64,000 bases of DNA from Rhizobium sp. TH2 (GTDB lineage: Bacteria > Pseudomonadota > Alphaproteobacteria > Rhizobiales > Rhizobiaceae): NCBI RefSeq assembly GCF_024707525.1, contig NZ_CP062231.1, forward strand, positions 310,001-374,000, in the 5' to 3' direction. A program made the position numbers and the translations under genes. Shown here in pieces: positions 62,060 through 64,000 of this stretch (its first letter is position 1; each line of letters opens with the position of its first letter). A model generated the notes under the pieces. That model did no database searches and was not told the DNA's origin. It saw only the letters and a list, made by a program, of their open reading frames with translations.

Positions 62060-63754
62060 TCAAGCGGTCTTTTCATGCTTCCCATTCACGCGATAAGCCA
62101 ATTGGGCGCGTGTCAGCCCGAGCAACCGCGCCGCCGCCGACAGATTTCCACCCGCCCGTTCGAGGGCCACACGATAGATCGACTGCTCAAAGTCGGGCAG
62201 CGAGAAGGTCTGCGATTCCATAAGGTTGTCGAGCAGCGGCGACAATGCAGCGCTCTCTTGGCCGCCGATAGCCGGCGGGTCGGCGAGCCGCGAAAGCTGC
62301 GCCGCGATCTCCTTCCCGGTGATGCGGTTCTTGCCCGCATGGCCCGCAAGTACAGTGGTCAACACGCCACGCATCTGGTGCAGGTTGCCCGGCCACGCAA
62401 ACTCCTCGATCCATTTCGTCGCGGAATTGTCCAAGGCAGGTGACTCCACACCCATCCGCCCGGCAATCATCGGCAGCAATTCAATCGCGATCTCGGCGCG
62501 CTGGCCGGCACGTTCGGCGAAAGTCGGCACGCGTATTGTCAGTGCCGAAAGGGCCGAGCGGAGCTCAGTCGACAAGCCAGGAGAACCAGTCCGGCTCTCG
62601 TCCCACAGGGCGATGATGCGGGGCCCGCCGCCAAGAATTCCATCCTCGATCGAACGCACGAGTTGCGGCTGGATTTCGGCTGGGATGTTCTCCACACCAT
62701 CGATCAGGATCGTCTCTCCACCGGCTTTTCGTTTGGCCGACTTGCCGGGGCGGGCGATTTCCATGCAGAGTTCAAGATCGACCTGCGCGCCGAAGATCCG
62801 CCGCATCTCCGTCGCGTGCACCGCGGATGCATTGTGGAGATAGCCTGCCGCCCGGCTCCGGCCCGTGCCTGAGGCGCCAGAGACGAGAACCGGGAGCGCC
62901 ATCGGCGCCAGCAAGTCGAGCTGGGTCCGGACCGGAGCGAGCAGCACCCGGTCAAGTCCCCCAAGCGATTGTTCGCCTGAGGCTACGCCGGCCTTGCGGA
63001 TAGGACCGGATGACGCCGGCTCCGGCGTGGCTATGATCCGCTCGCGAAACAGCGCGACTTCGGGATCCGATGCGCCCCATCCATCGGCATGCTTGCCGAG
63101 GACGCGGCAATTGCTGTGACCCTGTCCCGCGCATTCGACCTCCTTGTAGACGATCAGCGTGTCGAAGAATTCGCTGGCATAGCCCGAGGCGTAACCAAGC
63201 TGTGTCCAGCACACGGGATCGGGGGAGGGCCTGTTGCTGCTGCGGAACTCCGCGGCCTCGGCGCTGTCGTGCCAGAGGAACTCAGCCGTAAGTTTCTGCT
63301 TACGGAAATCATAAGTGTTGAACACCGTTTCCACCCGCACCACGCCGCTGAATGTGTGCAGCCTGGTGCCGGCGGTAAAGGCGTCTCGGGCGTCGAGATT
63401 GGGCCAGCTGGCGCGGACGAAACGCGCGTCGGATTGCCCCGACAGGAAGCCCAGCCGCATCAGGAAAATGCGCGTCTCATGTGTACCGAGCATGCGTGTG
63501 AGTTCTCGCCGGAGCAGGCTGCTGACGGCCGTTCGCTGCATGACGATGCGATCGCCGTTGAGGCTGATCATCCCATTGCTGGGATTGAAAACGATGCTGG
63601 ACAGCAATTCCCGGACCGTCGGACTGCCGCCGCGATCCAGCACTTTCGACGTCTCGATCGGAGCCCTCAAGACATGCCCTCCCCAGGTCACGGAAGCTTG
63701 GATTCGCAGCTTGCGATTTTTCATCAAATGGTCAAGCGGATTTGATGATTTCAT
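62060..63754 (-). CDS. XylR/DmpR-like regulator with degenerate AAA+ domain
   Basis: About 564 residues. The N-terminal XylR_N/V4R aromatic-sensing module (about 15-222) ends with the typical VECAGQGHSNCRVLGKHADG. A vestigial AAA+ domain (about 265-480) follows, then a Fis-type HTH (about 520-560, AGGNLSAAARLLGLTRAQLA). Walker A is GASGTGRS (Lys changed to Arg), Walker B is ILIDG (Glu lost), the GAFTGA loop is absent and the arginine-finger stretch is not recognisable; only WPGNLHQMR remains. It is likely an aromatic-responsive regulator of this island working without ATP hydrolysis. The start (63754, or 63721) is uncertain. Confidence 0.85.
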   Translation of the reverse strand: MKSSNPLDHLMKNRKLRIQASVTWGGHVLRAPIETSKVLDRGGSPTVRELLSSIVFNPSNGMISLNGDRIVMQRTAVSSLLRRELTRMLGTHETRIFLMRLGFLSGQSDARFVRASWPNLDARDAFTAGTRLHTFSGVVRVETVFNTYDFRKQKLTAEFLWHDSAEAAEFRSSNRPSPDPVCWTQLGYASGYASEFFDTLIVYKEVECAGQGHSNCRVLGKHADGWGASDPEVALFRERIIATPEPASSGPIRKAGVASGEQSLGGLDRVLLAPVRTQLDLLAPMALPVLVSGASGTGRSRAAGYLHNASAVHATEMRRIFGAQVDLELCMEIARPGKSAKRKAGGETILIDGVENIPAEIQPQLVRSIEDGILGGGPRIIALWDESRTGSPGLSTELRSALSALTIRVPTFAERAGQRAEIAIELLPMIAGRMGVESPALDNSATKWIEEFAWPGNLHQMRGVLTTVLAGHAGKNRITGKEIAAQLSRLADPPAIGGQESAALSPLLDNLMESQTFSLPDFEQSIYRVALERAGGNLSAAARLLGLTRAQLAYRVNGKHEKTA

Positions 63755-64000
63755 CAATCACGTCGGTGGTATTCAACCTTCGCAGTGCAACAAAAATTGA
63801 AAATAAATCTTCTAATATCAATTGCTTATGATTTATGTCGTATGAAGAGAAATTGATATCGTTCAATCATTTGACAGAGCTACCCTTTGGCAGTCCTTAT
63901 CATTCCAAGGAAATCAAAACCGCTGCCCGGGAGGGGCGGACGAGCGTCGGGAGAGGACAAGTCGATTGGGTGCGAGGTCGCCCGATCGGGTCTGTCGGGC
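63755..64000. other. Upstream region at the right edge
   Basis: 246 bases that are AT-rich near the regulator start and GC-rich at the edge. A TTGACA lies at 63871-63876 with no good -10. Purine-rich stretches (GGGAGG, GGGAGAGGA) near 63930-63957 suggest the leader of a plus-strand gene beginning at or beyond the window end. No complete gene is seen. Confidence 0.35.

Noticed and set aside
63884..63905. TTGGCA-like -24 box suggesting a sigma-54 promoter
   Set aside because: No GC pair at the -12 position at correct spacing, so it does not meet the sigma-54 pattern.

Overview
The window is GC-rich chromosomal DNA from an alphaproteobacterium of the order Rhizobiales (Hyphomicrobiales), most likely Rhizobiaceae or a close family. 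The evidence is the presence of rirA, the truA-fmt-(TA)-def cluster, the dapD-dapE pair, the lnt / XRE regulator / metK / trmB order, the Hsp20-DUF1150 pair, PhaZ, and many class III cyclases. The genus cannot be fixed from the sequence alone. I saw no rRNA, tRNA, CRISPR array, insertion sequence or prophage block.

Layout. 1-9.1 kb: DUF1127 protein and divergent LysR regulator, a 222-bp inverted-repeat intergenic element, a CocE/NonD hydrolase, an ACT-domain protein, PHA depolymerase, a glutathione transferase, an endolysin-like CHAP protein, fructokinase and the iron regulator RirA. 9.1-14.3 kb: an iron-type substrate-binding protein behind a RirA-type operator, a tight DUF898 / M48 protease / Cys-rich protein operon, and a BchE-like radical SAM protein. 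14.5-24.5 kb: HAD nucleotidase, a TetR/GFA/DUF6958 operon with a 22-bp palindrome, an EF-hand protein, LOG protein, dapD, a decayed DUF805 gene, dapE, truA, fmt, a FitAB-type toxin-antitoxin pair and def. 24.6-33.4 kb: rmuC, ribokinase, a chemoreceptor, L,D-transpeptidase, nucleoside hydrolase, a heat-shock gene with an apparent RpoH promoter and ROSE-like RNA thermometer, and an Xre/RES toxin-antitoxin pair. 33.5-49 kb: trmB, metK, XRE regulator, lnt, manC, a Fsr-like MFS pump, a PAS-GGDEF protein, a class III aminotransferase and two adenylate/guanylate cyclases.

48.8-63.8 kb is a self-contained aromatic-catabolism island: two paralogous LysR regulators with matching operators, two intradiol (hydroxyquinol-type) dioxygenases, maleylacetate reductase, a phenol-hydroxylase-type FAD monooxygenase, a PcpA/LinE-like hydroquinone dioxygenase, an esterase, a complete branched-chain-type ABC importer with its binding protein, and a XylR/DmpR-like regulator whose AAA+ domain has lost the residues needed for ATPase activity and sigma-54 contact. 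The inferred job is uptake and ring cleavage of a phenolic or (hydroxy)hydroquinone-type compound to maleylacetate and 3-oxoadipate. The true substrate cannot be told from sequence.

The most interesting items are the island with its twin LysR/operator sets and unusual regulator, the hsp20 5' leader (RpoH promoter plus ROSE-like thermometer), and the two toxin-antitoxin pairs with clear palindromic operators.
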